Source: Cylindrodendrum hubeiense
Taxonomy: Eukaryota; Ascomycota; Sordariomycetes; Hypocreales; Nectriaceae
Reading direction: 5' to 3'
Length of the DNA: 33,096 nt
NCBI GenBank assembly: GCA_014621425.1
Contig: JAANBB010000433.1
Coordinates: 1-33,096 of the forward strand
The position numbers and the translations under genes are program-made. The notes below the pieces were generated by a model, which saw only the letters and a list, made by a program, of their open reading frames with translations, was not told the DNA's origin and made no database searches. Of the stretch, positions 21,701-32,528 are shown piece by piece (the first letter of the stretch is position 1; each line of letters starts with the position of its first letter).

Positions 21701-22644
21701 TCTCCCACGTCGCCATGGGGTGCACAAGAGTGTGATCGGCAGCGCAACAACAACAAAGCAACAAGCGGCAAGAGATCGATTTGTAGCGAGCATGCTCCCG
21801 TTGCATTACAATGTTTGGAGGATCCGGGGATCCGCCTGTACTCCGTATGTACTGTAATCTGACCCGGGGCCGTCATTTCATGCAAATGGCGCCGCAGCAG
21901 GTTTCAACTCCAATCCCTACAGCGTCCATTGCCACCTCTCCGACGTCCACCACCCAGAATTACAGGGGGTCCTCCTGCCGCTGCCCAATCGTCGTGGCTG
22001 CACAGGCCAAGCCCGCCAACCTGAACCAGCCTAACGAGGCCCGGCACCACCTCACCGTCAGGTACCCTGAGCTAGCCGGTACCCTCTGGGGCGGCGCGCT
22101 ACCGCATGATCAGCGCTGCCAGTCGCAGTGACGTAGGTACCGGCGTGTAGGCATCCCAGGGAGGTACCTGGAGGTGAACGCCCACCGTCTCCCCTCCCCT
22201 GTACCTCCCGCCCCCCTGTTCCTGGCCTGCCAAAGCATCCCATCCCATCCACAGCGTGGTAACCCTCTAATACTCCCTCTCCTATTGTTTCGCCCTCGTC
22301 CATCTCCATCCTGACCTTTCACTTCTGCATCGCGAGACCTTCCACTATCTCCCGCCCTCCCGGCGTTCCGCGTTGATCGCACCTTCTGCTTCCAACAACC
22401 TAACTAATAATCCAGCGCAACTCGTCCAGCCTCAGCGTCGGCTGTTGCAACCTGCACTCGCGACCGACCCGTTTGGCAGCTCCAATAATCTCCGTGGCTG
22501 AGCCTGGAAATTCCCATCTTTCGGGTGTCTCAGGCACCGTTTCGTTCGACAACGACACCAACGACGACACCTCCCGCGCCAACGCGCTCTCCAACCCCGT
22601 TTCCCGAATCGACCGGTTTTTAGGAGCCCGGCCGTCTCTTCAGA
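18721..22644. other. Long gene-free spacer upstream of the MAPKKK gene
   Basis: A 3.9-kb region between the divergent start codons of PHA2 and the MAPKKK. Open frames up to 177 codons exist (20846-21379 plus, 20694-21113 minus), but none has a recognisable domain or convincing splice structure. Small features: TATCGAT repeated around 19376-19389, a GAGGCTCC/CAATGAGG duplication near 20074-20100, a hairpin CGGGGT...ACCCCG near 20554-20577, and C/T-rich leader-like sequence from about 22180 to 22640. Long leaders and promoters are plausible for a MAPKKK gene. Confidence 0.5.
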
Positions 22645-25424
22645 ATGGCCATGCTCGCGTCGAAGTCATTTTCGGCCGGCCTCAGCAACTCCTCGCTCGC
22701 TCCCGCCTCGCAGTCAGCCATGCTTCCCCCGCGGAGAGCTCCCACGATGCCCACGACAAGCCAAATCTACGCCAGTCCTACCGAGTCTGACTTCTCTGAC
22801 GCTGATGGCCCTGACTCCGTCAAGAACTGGGACGAGGACAAGGTGTGCGAGTATCTCCGCAGTGTCAAGTGTGGCGAGTATGAGAAGCTGTTCCGGAAGA
22901 ACCACATTAATGGCGAGAACCTCCTCGAGATGGACAAGGAGGTCCTCAAGGAAATGGGCATTGAGAAAGTCGGCGATCGCGTTCGCCTCTTCCTCGGCAT
23001 TAAGAAGCTTAGGACCAAGGCCTACGCCAACCAGAAGAAGCGTAATAGGGTATGCTCTGGTTCCAGAAACTCCGATCCTGCGGGACTCATCACTGACCGT
23101 GATTCGTTTAGGACTCATTCGGTGGCCTTGACATTCACGTCATTGGCCCCTCTGGTGGCTCACCACGCCCGCCCAATACTGCCAGATCCATGCCTACCCC
23201 AGCCGCGAACAAGCGATACTCGAGACAGATTGACCTGTCCGGGTTTGACATTGTCAATGCCTCCTCTCGGCCCAACTCGCCTCTGCCCGGCAGCGACGTT
23301 CGAGGCGGAAGGCAGCAAAGGTATCCCCAAGGAGCTGGCTATCACGGTGGTGCGCCCGGCTCGGCGAGACATGCGGGCTCGTCCCCAGATATGCCGACAA
23401 ACCGTCTGGTAACGACCCATACCAGGAATAATTCCAGTATGGATGGTTCGCTGATGGCTGCCTTACCACAGGGACAAGATGTTATCCGCGTCATTTCGAC
23501 CGGTGGTGTGACCAAGGTGGTCAAGATCGTCGACTGCAACACCTGCGAAGAGGTCATGCGTGTGACGCTCCGAAAATTCGCCCTCCGCGAAGATCACGAA
23601 CGGAACTACTGCTTCTGGGTTCTCGCCGGCATCGACCCCGACCCCAGCCAATGCCGACGACTGGGCGATACCGAGCTATGGCGTGTCATCAAAGACCAGC
23701 GCCGTCCCGAACGCAATCGATTGATCCTACGGAGGGTCCCCGCTGGCGAACCTGGTGATCCGGAGCTCCAGCGAGCTGCCGCCATTGCCATGGAAGAGGA
23801 ACAACAGAAGCATGCACGAGCTTTGGAGACGGTCGATAAGCGGAGTCAGCTCAAGGTTCAGAAGATGTTGGGCGAGAAGTGGAACGACCAGCTCCAGTCT
23901 CCCCTCTCCCCCTTATCCTACCAAGACCGAGAACGGAACGTACAGACTGCAGCCCAGGATCTGGAACGACCAGCCCCTGCCGACTCGATGCCTCAACAAC
24001 GCAAGGCTGGGATCCGACAGTTTGGTGGTCTCCGACCTCCGAGCGAGCTTATTGCCTCTGATCTGACGTCCTATTTCCCGGATCATACCAGGGAGGACAT
24101 TGATCGAACTGCCCGACTCTCTATGAGAAGGTCGACGCGCCTGAGCAAGGTCAATAGCCGGCTCAGTGTCGCCAGCAACCTCAGCTTCGCCTCTAGCATC
24201 CAGGACGCGCCCCCGATCCCGACTATTGCCGATTCATGGCTGAATGCCAACTCTCAAGTGGCCAAGATTCGTCCCCGTGATTCGCACATCCGACCGCATG
24301 GCTACAATCGCGACTCAGTGTCATCTTCGATGCTCGACACACTCCAAGAAGAATCTCCTATTGAGCCAAACCGCAAGTCCTACGTATCATTTACAGAGAG
24401 CAACTCGGACTCAACTGCGTTGAGCGTCACGGACCCTGAAGGAAACACTACAGCCACCAGCTACTTCGACGGTGATACCGTGTCGACCGGCTCTGGATCC
24501 TTCCAGGAGCTCCAACAGGCTCTGACGGACGATGGCGACGATGCAGATGAGGAACTACAAAGTTTCTTGGCAGGAGAGTCTTGGGACGACAACAAGTGGA
24601 TGAAGGGTGCTCTTATCGGACAGGGTTCATTCGGCTCTGTCTACCTGGCGCTGCATGCCGTTACGGGCGAGCTTCTGGCCGTCAAGCAAGTGGAAGCACC
24701 CGCCCCTGGTGCCAACAGCCAAAATGATTCACGCAAGAAGAGCATGATCGAGGCCCTCAAGCGAGAGATCGCCCTTCTACGCGACCTTCGACATGCCAAC
24801 ATTGTGCAGTACCTGGGTTGCAGTTCGTCGGCTGACTACCTCAACATTTTCCTCGAGTACGTTCCTGGTGGCTCGGTACAGACCATGCTCAATTCGTACG
24901 GAGCCCTCCCAGAGCCACTCGTGCGAAGCTTTGTGAGACAGATCCTGATGGGTCTTTCTTACCTACACAACCAGGGTATTATCCACCGAGATATCAAGGG
25001 TGCCAACATCCTGGTTGACAACAAGGGCACCATCAAGATTTCAGATTTCGGTATCTCAAAGAAGCTTGAGGCGTCGAACATTCTCAGCGGTGCTAATAAC
25101 AGCAAGCATCGACCCTCACTTCAAGGTTCCGTCTTCTGGATGGCGCCCGAGGTGGTCAAGCAGACGTCGTACACGCTCAAGGCGGATATCTGGTCCCTTG
25201 GCTGTCTTGTGGTGGAGATGATGACTGGTAGCCATCCGTTCCCCGACTGCAGTCAAATGCAGGCCATCTTCAGGATTGGAGGTGGCAAGGCTGCACCTAC
25301 GATTCCCGAGCATGCCAGTGAAGATGCCAAGCTGTTCCTGGCCCAGACTTTTGAGATTGATCACAACCTGCGGCCCAGTGCGGATGAGCTGATGCTCAGT
25401 CCCTTCTTGGTGCCCATTACTTAA
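22645..25424 (+). CDS. STE11: Ste11-type MAP kinase kinase kinase (SAM-RA-kinase)
   Basis: This is the MAPKKK of the pheromone/filamentation/pathogenicity cascade, acting above Ste7 and Fus3/Kss1-type kinases. Two exons, 22645-23049 and 23112-25424, with a 62-nt intron, give 905 residues. SAM domain at about 60-124 (NWDEDKVCEYLRSVKCGEYE), used for binding the Ste50 adaptor. Ras-association-like domain at about 258-345 (VIRVISTGGVTKVVKIVDC). A Ser-rich regulatory linker follows. The C-terminal kinase domain spans about 630-903 with glycine loop GQGSFGSV (638-645), Lys660 in AVKQVE, catalytic HRD (760-762), DFG and SVFWMAPEVV. All catalytic residues are present. Domain order matches N. crassa NRC-1 and M. 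oryzae Mst11. The start is the first ATG in frame, in context CAGAATGGCC. Confidence 0.95.
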
Positions 25425-26158
25425 TGATACCCGAGGAGGATGAAGGATGTAATTTGAGAGATGAGGAAGAGAGAAAGATGGGAAGAGACTGAGGGCTAGT
25501 GCTAGCCGCGGGGAGACGGTGTAATATTATGAGAAGGGGAAGACTCATGCCTGATGAAATGACTTGGGGGACAATCACGCTCGCTTTATTTAGAGAACTG
25601 CATCCATGGCTCGGGAGGGACCACGGCATTTAGATACCAGAAGGGAAGCACTCTGGGGGATGGTAACGGGGTGGATACAAAGGAGTTCGGAGGGAGGCAT
25701 CTACTATTGGCTAGAGATGAATACAAGGAAACAGTTAAAACGAGCTATTTTGAAGACTCTTGTGCATTGATGATGCCATGTGCAACAGTCATACATGACT
25801 CCCTCGGTTAGATCCCTTGTTGTCGATATAGGACTTTGGTTGTGGTGGATCATTTGGAGGCTGAGCTGAGTTAGGTTCGTGGCTGGGCTCGCCTTGCTGC
25901 CTACGTGCAACCCACCGAGCGAGTCATTGTGGTAGGCCTCCCATCCGCACTTCACTTTCATCCTGGAAACGATTGTTTAACTAGCAGCCGTGGAATTCAA
26001 CAGAAGACAAAAGACACTCTTGACGTCAAAAAAGGCCATTGTGCAACGCTACCACATACCTTGACGACCTCACACTATACGCGCTACTAGTCGCCGTTGC
26101 GCCCACCCACCAACCCGCCTTTGGTTACTTTGGGCACCGCCTACACAAGGTCGCCGCT
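25425..26158. other. Spacer between STE11 and the GGCT-like gene
   Basis: A/G-rich 3' flank of STE11 followed by the promoter of the next plus-strand gene. No domain-bearing frame is seen. Confidence 0.5.
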
Positions 26159-26788
26159 ATGAGTTCGCAGGAGGACAGCCAGCGGTCGCAGGACAGCAAC
26201 ATCACGGTGATGCAGGACAACCGGCACGAGGTGCTGTACTTTGCCTACGGGTCCAACTTGTCGACCGAGCAGATGCGCCAGCGCTGCCCGTACTCGACGC
26301 CCGTTGGGCTGGCCCATCTGGAAGGGTGGAAGTGGTTCATCAACGGGCGCGGATACGCCAACGTTGCGCAGGTCACTTCGGGCGATGACTACGACGACAG
26401 ACAGGGCTCGAGCTCTCGCAGTGGAAAGGGCAAGGGCAAAGCCAGGGACGACGAGGGTGTCTACGGACTGCTGTACTTGCTGCCACCGCAAGACGAGGAG
26501 CGACTAGACGGCTACGAGGGCGTCCCGCGGGCGTACCAGAAGTACCAGGTAGACGTCAAGTGGGCGCGCAGCGACGGCGATGATGGCACAGAAGAAGCGC
26601 CGCTGCGAGCCCTCATCTACGTGGACGGGGAGCGGACGGAGGAGGATGTGCCGCGGGAGGAGTATGTGGACAGGATGGAGCGTGGCATTGAGGATGCGGT
26701 TGACAACTGGGGCTTGGACGAAGGCTATGCGGATCGGGTCATGAGACGATTCTGGGATGGTCAGGATAAGCGGTGGGACACACAGTAG
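26159..26788 (+). CDS. Gamma-glutamylcyclotransferase-like protein
   Basis: A single exon of 209 residues from the first in-frame ATG. The GGCT/AIG2 fold is indicated by FAYGSNLS (residues 28-35), where YGSN binds the gamma-glutamyl group, and by LDGYEGVP, where Glu120 occupies the position of the catalytic acid in GGCT enzymes. Family members release 5-oxoproline from gamma-glutamyl peptides in glutathione turnover. Between the two motifs there is a Lys/Gly/Ser-rich insert (about 75-98, including GKGKGKARDD), probably a surface loop. The C-terminal third is acidic with an Arg-rich end. No targeting signal is visible. Substrate specificity cannot be read from the sequence. Confidence 0.85.
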   Translation: MSSQEDSQRSQDSNITVMQDNRHEVLYFAYGSNLSTEQMRQRCPYSTPVGLAHLEGWKWFINGRGYANVAQVTSGDDYDDRQGSSSRSGKGKGKARDDEGVYGLLYLLPPQDEERLDGYEGVPRAYQKYQVDVKWARSDGDDGTEEAPLRALIYVDGERTEEDVPREEYVDRMERGIEDAVDNWGLDEGYADRVMRRFWDGQDKRWDTQ

Positions 26789-27394
26789 GCTTGATGATGA
26801 GGGTGCTTTTGACGGATTTCCTTGCGTACAGTGTTTATGATGGCGTGCTATAGTTGACAGCAATGATGATGATTTGGACTCCCATCTTTTAGGTAGTTTC
26901 CCCGTTACGGCAATGATGTCTGGGTCCATAAGCCAAGTGGATATACGGAACATCAGGGGTCATTGAGATTTATTTATTTCTTGTTTGGTATGTAGTCACA
27001 TTCAATATCCTCAGATAGAGCCTCTTGCAGTTATCCTTTGCACTGCACTGCAAACTGTCTCTTCCATGCGCCGCAGAACCCAGTCCTCTTGCAGCTGTTT
27101 CCCAGCATGAAATGGGGTGAGCCTCGTGTTTTTGCGTGACATTTTTTATAATTGGGTAGGTTTTTGATTCTTGTGTATGAGGTTGAGAGGGTTGAGAGAG
27201 ATATCAGTTGGCGTTGGCGTTCGGGAACTGTCCGTGTTAGTGATGGAGATGCCCCGTACCTTCGGCGGGGCACCCACTGAGACCCTGAGACGGAGAGTCC
27301 AAACCCGCTTGGCCGAACCTCATCTCACTTCACTTGTTTCCTCTCTGGCACGGCGTCACTGTTGGCATTATCGCCATCAACTCGATTGGGGGCC
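26789..27394. other. Spacer between the GGCT-like and PrpF-like genes
   Basis: The 3' flank of the GGCT-like gene, then the promoter of the next gene. No supported feature apart from a T-rich stretch around 26960-26990. Confidence 0.45.
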
Positions 27395-28657
27395 ATGATG
27401 ACGATATCTAGAACTTCCTCGTCCTTTGCAGGTCGGACGCCACGTCACCTACTCCGACGCCTAGCAAACCCATCTCCCGCCTCAAGGTCGCCTCGCATCA
27501 TATACCCACGCTCAAGTTCAAGCACCCTGGCAACTCGGCGATGGTTCGCATCCCAACACGGCAGCTTTCCTGCACTCTTCGCCCGCGGCGGCACCTCCAA
27601 CGGCCTCGTCATCAACCGCCATGACCTTCCGCCGCAGGACCAATGGCACACGGTACTCCCGGCCGCCATGGGCTCGCCGGATCCTTACGGCCGACAGCTC
27701 GATGGCATGGGTTCTGGCATCTCGTCGACATCCAAAATCGTCATTCTCAGCCCGCCCTCGCGCCCAGATGTCGATGTCGACTTCACCTTCGTGCAGGCCG
27801 CCATCCGCGAGGCCGTGCTGGACATGGCTGGGAACTGCGGCAACATGTCCTCGCTTGTTGGCCCCGCGGCCTTTGATAGTGGCATGATTGCGAACCCGTC
27901 TGTTGAGAGCGATGCCGAAGGCCAGCAATGGGCAACGGTGCGGTTCCTTAATACCAACACGAACAAGGTCATGGTGTCGCGCTTCAAGGTCGCAGGCAAG
28001 CCGCTGCGCTATTCCCACCAAGGAGACTATGTCATGGACGGCGTGCCTGGAACTGGGTCCAAGATCACCATGAGTTTCATGGATCCCGCCGGTGCCAAAA
28101 CAGGCAAGGCTTTACCTACGGGGAACCCGGTGGATGTCCTCCAACTGTCAGACGGCAGCACCGTTGAGGCGTCTCTCGTAGACGTTGGAAACCCTGGTGT
28201 ATTTATCAGCACCCAGAGTCTCGGGCTGGCAGATCACATGGCACTAACACCACCGATTATCGAGGCTGATGCAGTTCTCAAAGCCCGTCTCGAAGACATC
28301 CGGCGCGTCGGTGCCTCCAAGATGGGCCTCGACCCGGAGACGCAAAGCGTCCCCAAGATCGTCCTCCTCTTCCCCTCCAGTGGCTCGCCCGATATTGACA
28401 TACGATGCCTCGCCCTATCCATGGGCCAAGCCCACAAGGCAGTCCCATTGACGCTGGCCCTCTGCCTCGGAGCCGCGTCTCAGTTACCTGGCACCCTTGC
28501 TGCCGATCTAATTGCGGGCAAGTCCAAGGACACAGTTACGATTGGGCACCCGAGTGGAACGGTTGATATTGGCACGACGATCCGCGATGGCAAGATCGAG
28601 TCAGCTCAATTACTCCGCACTGCCAGGGTGTTGATGAAGGGAGTTGTATACTATTAG
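27395..28657 (+). CDS. PrpF-family isomerase (DUF453), probably mitochondrial
   Basis: A single exon of 420 residues from the first ATG (ATGATG). The first ~50 residues are rich in Arg and Ser with almost no acidic residues and end in ATRRWFAS, a plausible mitochondrial presequence with an Arg near the cleavage site. The body has PrpF hallmarks: ARGGTSNGLV at the start of the fold, SGISSTSKIVIL carrying the Lys expected at the active site, and MAGNCGNMSSLVGP with Cys148. PrpF proteins isomerise methylaconitate in the 2-methylcitrate route of propionate breakdown, and relatives act on other unsaturated diacids. Fungi usually use a different methylcitrate dehydratase, so the substrate is open. 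No partner genes of propionate metabolism lie nearby. Confidence 0.85.
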   Translation: MMTISRTSSSFAGRTPRHLLRRLANPSPASRSPRIIYPRSSSSTLATRRWFASQHGSFPALFARGGTSNGLVINRHDLPPQDQWHTVLPAAMGSPDPYGRQLDGMGSGISSTSKIVILSPPSRPDVDVDFTFVQAAIREAVLDMAGNCGNMSSLVGPAAFDSGMIANPSVESDAEGQQWATVRFLNTNTNKVMVSRFKVAGKPLRYSHQGDYVMDGVPGTGSKITMSFMDPAGAKTGKALPTGNPVDVLQLSDGSTVEASLVDVGNPGVFISTQSLGLADHMALTPPIIEADAVLKARLEDIRRVGASKMGLDPETQSVPKIVLLFPSSGSPDIDIRCLALSMGQAHKAVPLTLALCLGAASQLPGTLAADLIAGKSKDTVTIGHPSGTVDIGTTIRDGKIESAQLLRTARVLMKGVVYY

Positions 28658-28741
28658 AGCATTGCCATTCGCATGCACACCTATTGTTATTTGCACACGT
28701 CGGATCTTTACGTATATATGGATTAACCACCTCATTCAATG

Positions 28742-29040
28742 TTCACCACCCGATTTTATGCGCATAAATAAGTCTCAGGTGTTAATATAAAAGACAAGAT
28801 ATATTTATAAATGTAAAACGAAATAATAAAACTAAATAAATACATTATTATTATTAGGTTTATTAACCAGTGTCAGAGTTGTTTAATATCATATGCCATC
28901 TATTGAAGATGTTTTAACTCACAGTAAGATATTATATGGTATCTTCTGCATACAAATCACAATAGGTGTGCGTTAAAACATATACCTATTTCATTACATG
29001 CACAACTCAATACTAAATCTTTGAAAGATTCTAGTGAGTA
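28742..29040. other. AT-rich island
   Basis: A stretch rich in TAATA/ATAAA/TTATTA words (mostly A and T by eye) within otherwise GC-balanced DNA, between the PrpF-like and EBP-like genes. Many TpA steps would fit an old repeat hit by repeat-induced point mutation, but no repeat ends or coding remnant can be made out. The flanks 28658-28741 and 29041-29372 hold no gene either. Confidence 0.5.
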
Positions 29041-29174
29041 CACGAGCTTCTTCCGGAGCCGCGACCACGCACTTGCGGGACATAATTACTTTCACTAACT
29101 GGAGTCAGTCTCCGAGAAACCCACTAAATAGAATCTATGTTGGTTGGCAAGTTGTCAAACGAGTGTATATGTAG

Positions 29175-29182
29175 TCACGTGA
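29175..29182. promoter_or_regulatory. TCACGTGA palindrome upstream of the EBP-like gene
   Basis: A perfect 8-bp palindromic bHLH-type site (Cbf1/E-box class), 190 bp before the start codon of the EBP-like gene. Function inferred from motif and position only. Confidence 0.4.
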
Positions 29183-29372
29183 TTAAAGTTTGGGGGCTAA
29201 TTGCTTCCCGAAGTTGATCACATTCATCATACAGGACTTTAACACTTAGACTGCCCCTAACATAGGCGAACAAGACTGATCCTTGCCACACAAGAGATTT
29301 ATCATCAAGATCCTGCTTTTATTATCCAATTGTTTTCATTGATATCAATTTCATTTCCAAGGTCTCAACGCC

Positions 29373-30366
29373 ATGGCCGACTCGATGCCGGGCCCGGACG
29401 CGACTTTGGCGTCGGAGCCGGGCCTCGAGCATCCGTACTACCCGCTCAATGTGCAAATCCCGGGATATGCGCCGAATGAGACTTCGGTAATCCAACTACT
29501 TCCCGTGTTTGGAGGCATTATTGCTGCCGTAGTCGGATCCGTCCTGTTGCAGGCTGCGAAGAGCAGGTCCCCTCTGCGGCCCATTGACCACTTCGCCGCT
29601 GCTTGGTTTGCAATGTGTAAGTGACCCTGACTTGCAAACACCTCTTGTTCCTTCCAATTGGAACTCTATGACTGACTTGTTTTCACTCCAATAGGCGGGT
29701 TTCTTCATATTGCATTTGAGGGTGAGTGCACATGAGTTTCCAAAAGTGAATGACCCAGTATCCGGGATATTTAATAAGTCTACCAGGCTACTACCTCTAC
29801 TACCGCAACCAACTCCCGGGCATGTCGACCACTTTCGCTCAACTCTGGAAGGAATACGCCCTCTCCGACTCCCGGTATCTCACCAACGACGTCTTCACCA
29901 TTAGCGTCGAGACCATCACGGCTGTAGATTCTCTCTCTCTCGTCGTGTTGTGGGACCATAGCTGATTGCCTGCCTAGATCGCGTGGGGTCCGCTCTCATG
30001 GCTGACAGTCCGCGGTATTCTGGCCAACTCGCCCAGCAGACACGTCACGCAGCTAATTGTGTGCGTGGCGCACCTGTACGGCGTAGCTCTCTACTACCTG
30101 ACCAACTGGATGGAAGGACAGATGTACGGCGTGGCGTATAGCCGGCCAGAGTTTCTGTACTATTGGGTCTACTACATTGGCTTCAACATGCCGTGGGCAA
30201 TCGTCCCTGTGGGTAAGTGGATTGCTGCTCTGTGACACTTCCCTTGACTACTCTAGGCTCGGTGCTAACGTGGGCATTGCTAGTGTTGCTCTGGGACAGC
30301 TGGCAACAGATCATGAGGGCCTTTTCTGCCTTGGAGGAAAAGGAGGCGAGAGCAAAGAAGGAGTAA
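29373..30366 (+). CDS. EBP-family (EXPERA) sterol delta8-delta7 isomerase-like membrane protein
   Basis: Five exons: 29373-29616, 29695-29721 (only 27 nt), 29787-29923, 29978-30212 and 30284-30366. All introns are GT-AG with consistent phases, giving 241 residues. Family signs: HPYYPLNVQIPGY near the start, HIAFEGYYLYYR with the conserved His and Glu, SVETITAIAWGPLSWL with the second conserved Glu and WGPLS, and NMPWAIVP in the last helix. Four membrane helices are expected: about 42-60 (GGIIAAVVGSVLL), 75-95, 136-180 and 195-230. EBP proteins shift the sterol C8-C9 double bond in the ER. Ascomycetes normally do this with unrelated Erg2, so this copy may have a special role. The Lys/Glu-rich C-terminus could be an ER-retrieval tail. 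Confidence 0.88.
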
Positions 30367-30647
30367 CAGTGCTGGCCCGGCGGGTCTAGATTGTTGCACA
30401 ATTATGAGTTGCAATATGCTGCCTAGTTCCACGCTTGTTCCACACTTGTTCCACTTTACTGAGGGGGTTTGCTAGTTCGTCTACCAGCTGCAGCTCTAGT
30501 CAGCACGCAGCCAAGGACAGGTCTTACAGATGGAGCCTCATCCAACGAAGGACAGCCGTAGTCAAGCGCCAGCTTTATTACATCCGAGCAATTATCTTGA
30601 ACGTACCTTCGTCGAGCGCCGTCTCACGTAATCGGACAGTCACTCAC

Positions 30648-31290
30648 GGCGACTTTATCGATCCACTTCTTGGCCGGCGAGTCGGCCACCCTTGCTAGAA
30701 GTGGTTGGTATGGCAGCTCCGCCTCCTTGTTGGGCAAATCACGAACCATCTCACGACTAAGCTCGGCGGCCTCTGCCTGCTCGCGTAGCAACTCGCCTCG
30801 CCTTCGCGATATCAGGGCTAACATAGCATGGTTGTGGGGGAACGGGTTCCGGGACGTTGCCGCAGGCAAGGGACATTGGGCGGACGGGCACATCGGGAAC
30901 TAAACCCGTACTAGGCAATCAATACGCCCATCACTCGTGGCCCCCAGATGATCCTGTCCAGGAAGACATCGAGATCATCGCCAAGCCCGCTTCGTTCGCC
31001 CTGCCCAGTGCCACGGCCCGCGCGGGAAGCTATTCTGGCCTGACAATATCATGATGTTGGGCCTCACGGGCCACCTGCTGGTCGCCTCACTTGGCCATAT
31101 CGTGGGAATTCCGAGGGTACGGAAGCGAAGTAATCGGCGGCAACGTACGGACGAAAGATAGGTTGGTATGCGGCAGCCGTTGCATTGCACCTTGTTGTGA
31201 TTGGCTTGACCAGAGTGCGGTGAAGGTCAGGGTTGTGGGAAACTGAGATGGTTCGACTCGGTGGGCAGTCAATGAGACATTGCAGGCGTT
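30648..31290 (-). CDS. Possible fragment of an unrecognised gene
   Basis: Two stretches read like protein and have good splice borders. The upstream one, open from about 31300 to 31091, contains YQPIFRPYVAADYFASVPSE and ends at a GTGAGG donor (31090). The downstream one, 30899-30648, contains RRRGELLREQAEAAELSREM and LPYQPLLARVADSPAKKWID and ends at a GTGAGTG donor (30647). Joining them through the acceptor at 30901-30900 keeps the frame. No ATG precedes the first block and no convincing next exon follows the second, so this may be a decayed gene or a misread noncoding region. Family not recognised. A competing plus-strand frame exists at 30857-31054. Confidence 0.25.
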
Positions 31291-32389
31291 CGAGGCGGCA
31301 GCATCATGCTCGCCTTCATTTCGCTCCTCTACATTCACACCGTCAGATATCGGAACAGCTTGACCCTGCAGTGTGTCGTCTCTCGCAGCACAGCAACCGG
31401 ATGAAGAGAAGCCCCAACATGCTCACCGAGTACGTCGCAGTATGCAACTGTACCAAGGACGTCGGCACGCTTCCTTTCGCACGGATCCTCATCGGGACAC
31501 CAGGTGACGGTCACACTGCATAGCGGCAGGCTACCTGGTGAGGACCTCCTCTTGGTGAGGGGCGATGCATCTCCGTTGACATGCTTCCCGGGAGCGACTA
31601 TTCACACCTACACATGTGGATAGACGGGCGTCTATTCAGTCTTTGGCCAAAATCCGTGTTACACGGCGACGCATATACGAAAGTTACCGTGGTATGACAA
31701 AGGACACAAGTGCATATCAGTACACAACTCTCTTCGCGATTGAATATAAAGCCCGGGCTACCTATCTCGACCTCGCAACGTCCCTCCTTGTCTAATCCCT
31801 GCCTCGCGTCCTGCATCAGCGCTGATACAACCCAACTTTGCTTCATGCACGACTATGCATGCATCCAATACAGCCACTAGTCAGTGGCCGCCCTGTCTCA
31901 GTCCCCCGCGTCATGTCCCATGTCGAGTTCTTCAGTGCAGAGTTGCACTCCGATTCCGGGATGGCGCCTCTACATCGCCACCCACACACACACACACTTG
32001 CAATTGCTCAACAGTTTGAGGCTATTATCACCGATCATATGAGTCTCCCAGATGATGCGAGGTGGCACTCGCTGCATGAGGTCAAGGTGAAGTTAGCGGG
32101 TTGTGGGGGCGCTTCTAACCGCCCACTGTTAGTTACTACTTGGCTTAGAAGCACGACAACGATATACATTTAATGAGGATCAAAAATATTAAAGCATGAT
32201 AGCGAAAAACACAAAGTTGCTTGATTGTGAGTGCCTGTCCCTGTGACAGATGCCGTCGAGAACCATTCTACTTGATTCCAACGCCTAAAGAAGAGACAAG
32301 CACACTCGTAGAAGAAGAAAAACATTTCCCATGTTCGCGACTGCTCTATCTTGTAACAACACGAGAACTAGACCACCGCCACGTTTAAC

Positions 32390-32403
32390 GGGGGGGGGGG
32401 GGG
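32390..32403. repeat. Run of 14 G
   Basis: An uninterrupted guanine homopolymer about 125 bp beyond the stop codon of the right-edge gene, in noncoding DNA. Its true length is uncertain because such runs are error-prone. Confidence 0.7.
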
Positions 32404-32528
32404 CATAGTGCACATTTCCCTTGCTCCTAAACTACCACGCACAAAACAGCCCCAAATTCAAATTTTCATGATGCTCGTACCCAGAATAGGGGCGGTCTAT
32501 CTGACAGAGGAAATCTTAGCTCGTTAGC

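Larger units (their letters stand above)
30367..32528. other. Gene-poor right flank
   Basis: 2.2 kb with no confirmed gene. It includes the possible minus-strand remnant (30648-31290), a CA-rich stretch (31979-31999) and a 14-G run (32390-32403). Small frames at 31233-31523 and 31838-32173 (plus) and 31598-31846 (minus) show no known domains. Confidence 0.5.

Noticed and set aside
22473..22790. Protein-like plus-strand frame overlapping the STE11 start in another frame
   Set aside because: It has no upstream ATG, and its 3' half lies over the STE11 N-terminus. More likely 5' leader sequence with biased composition.
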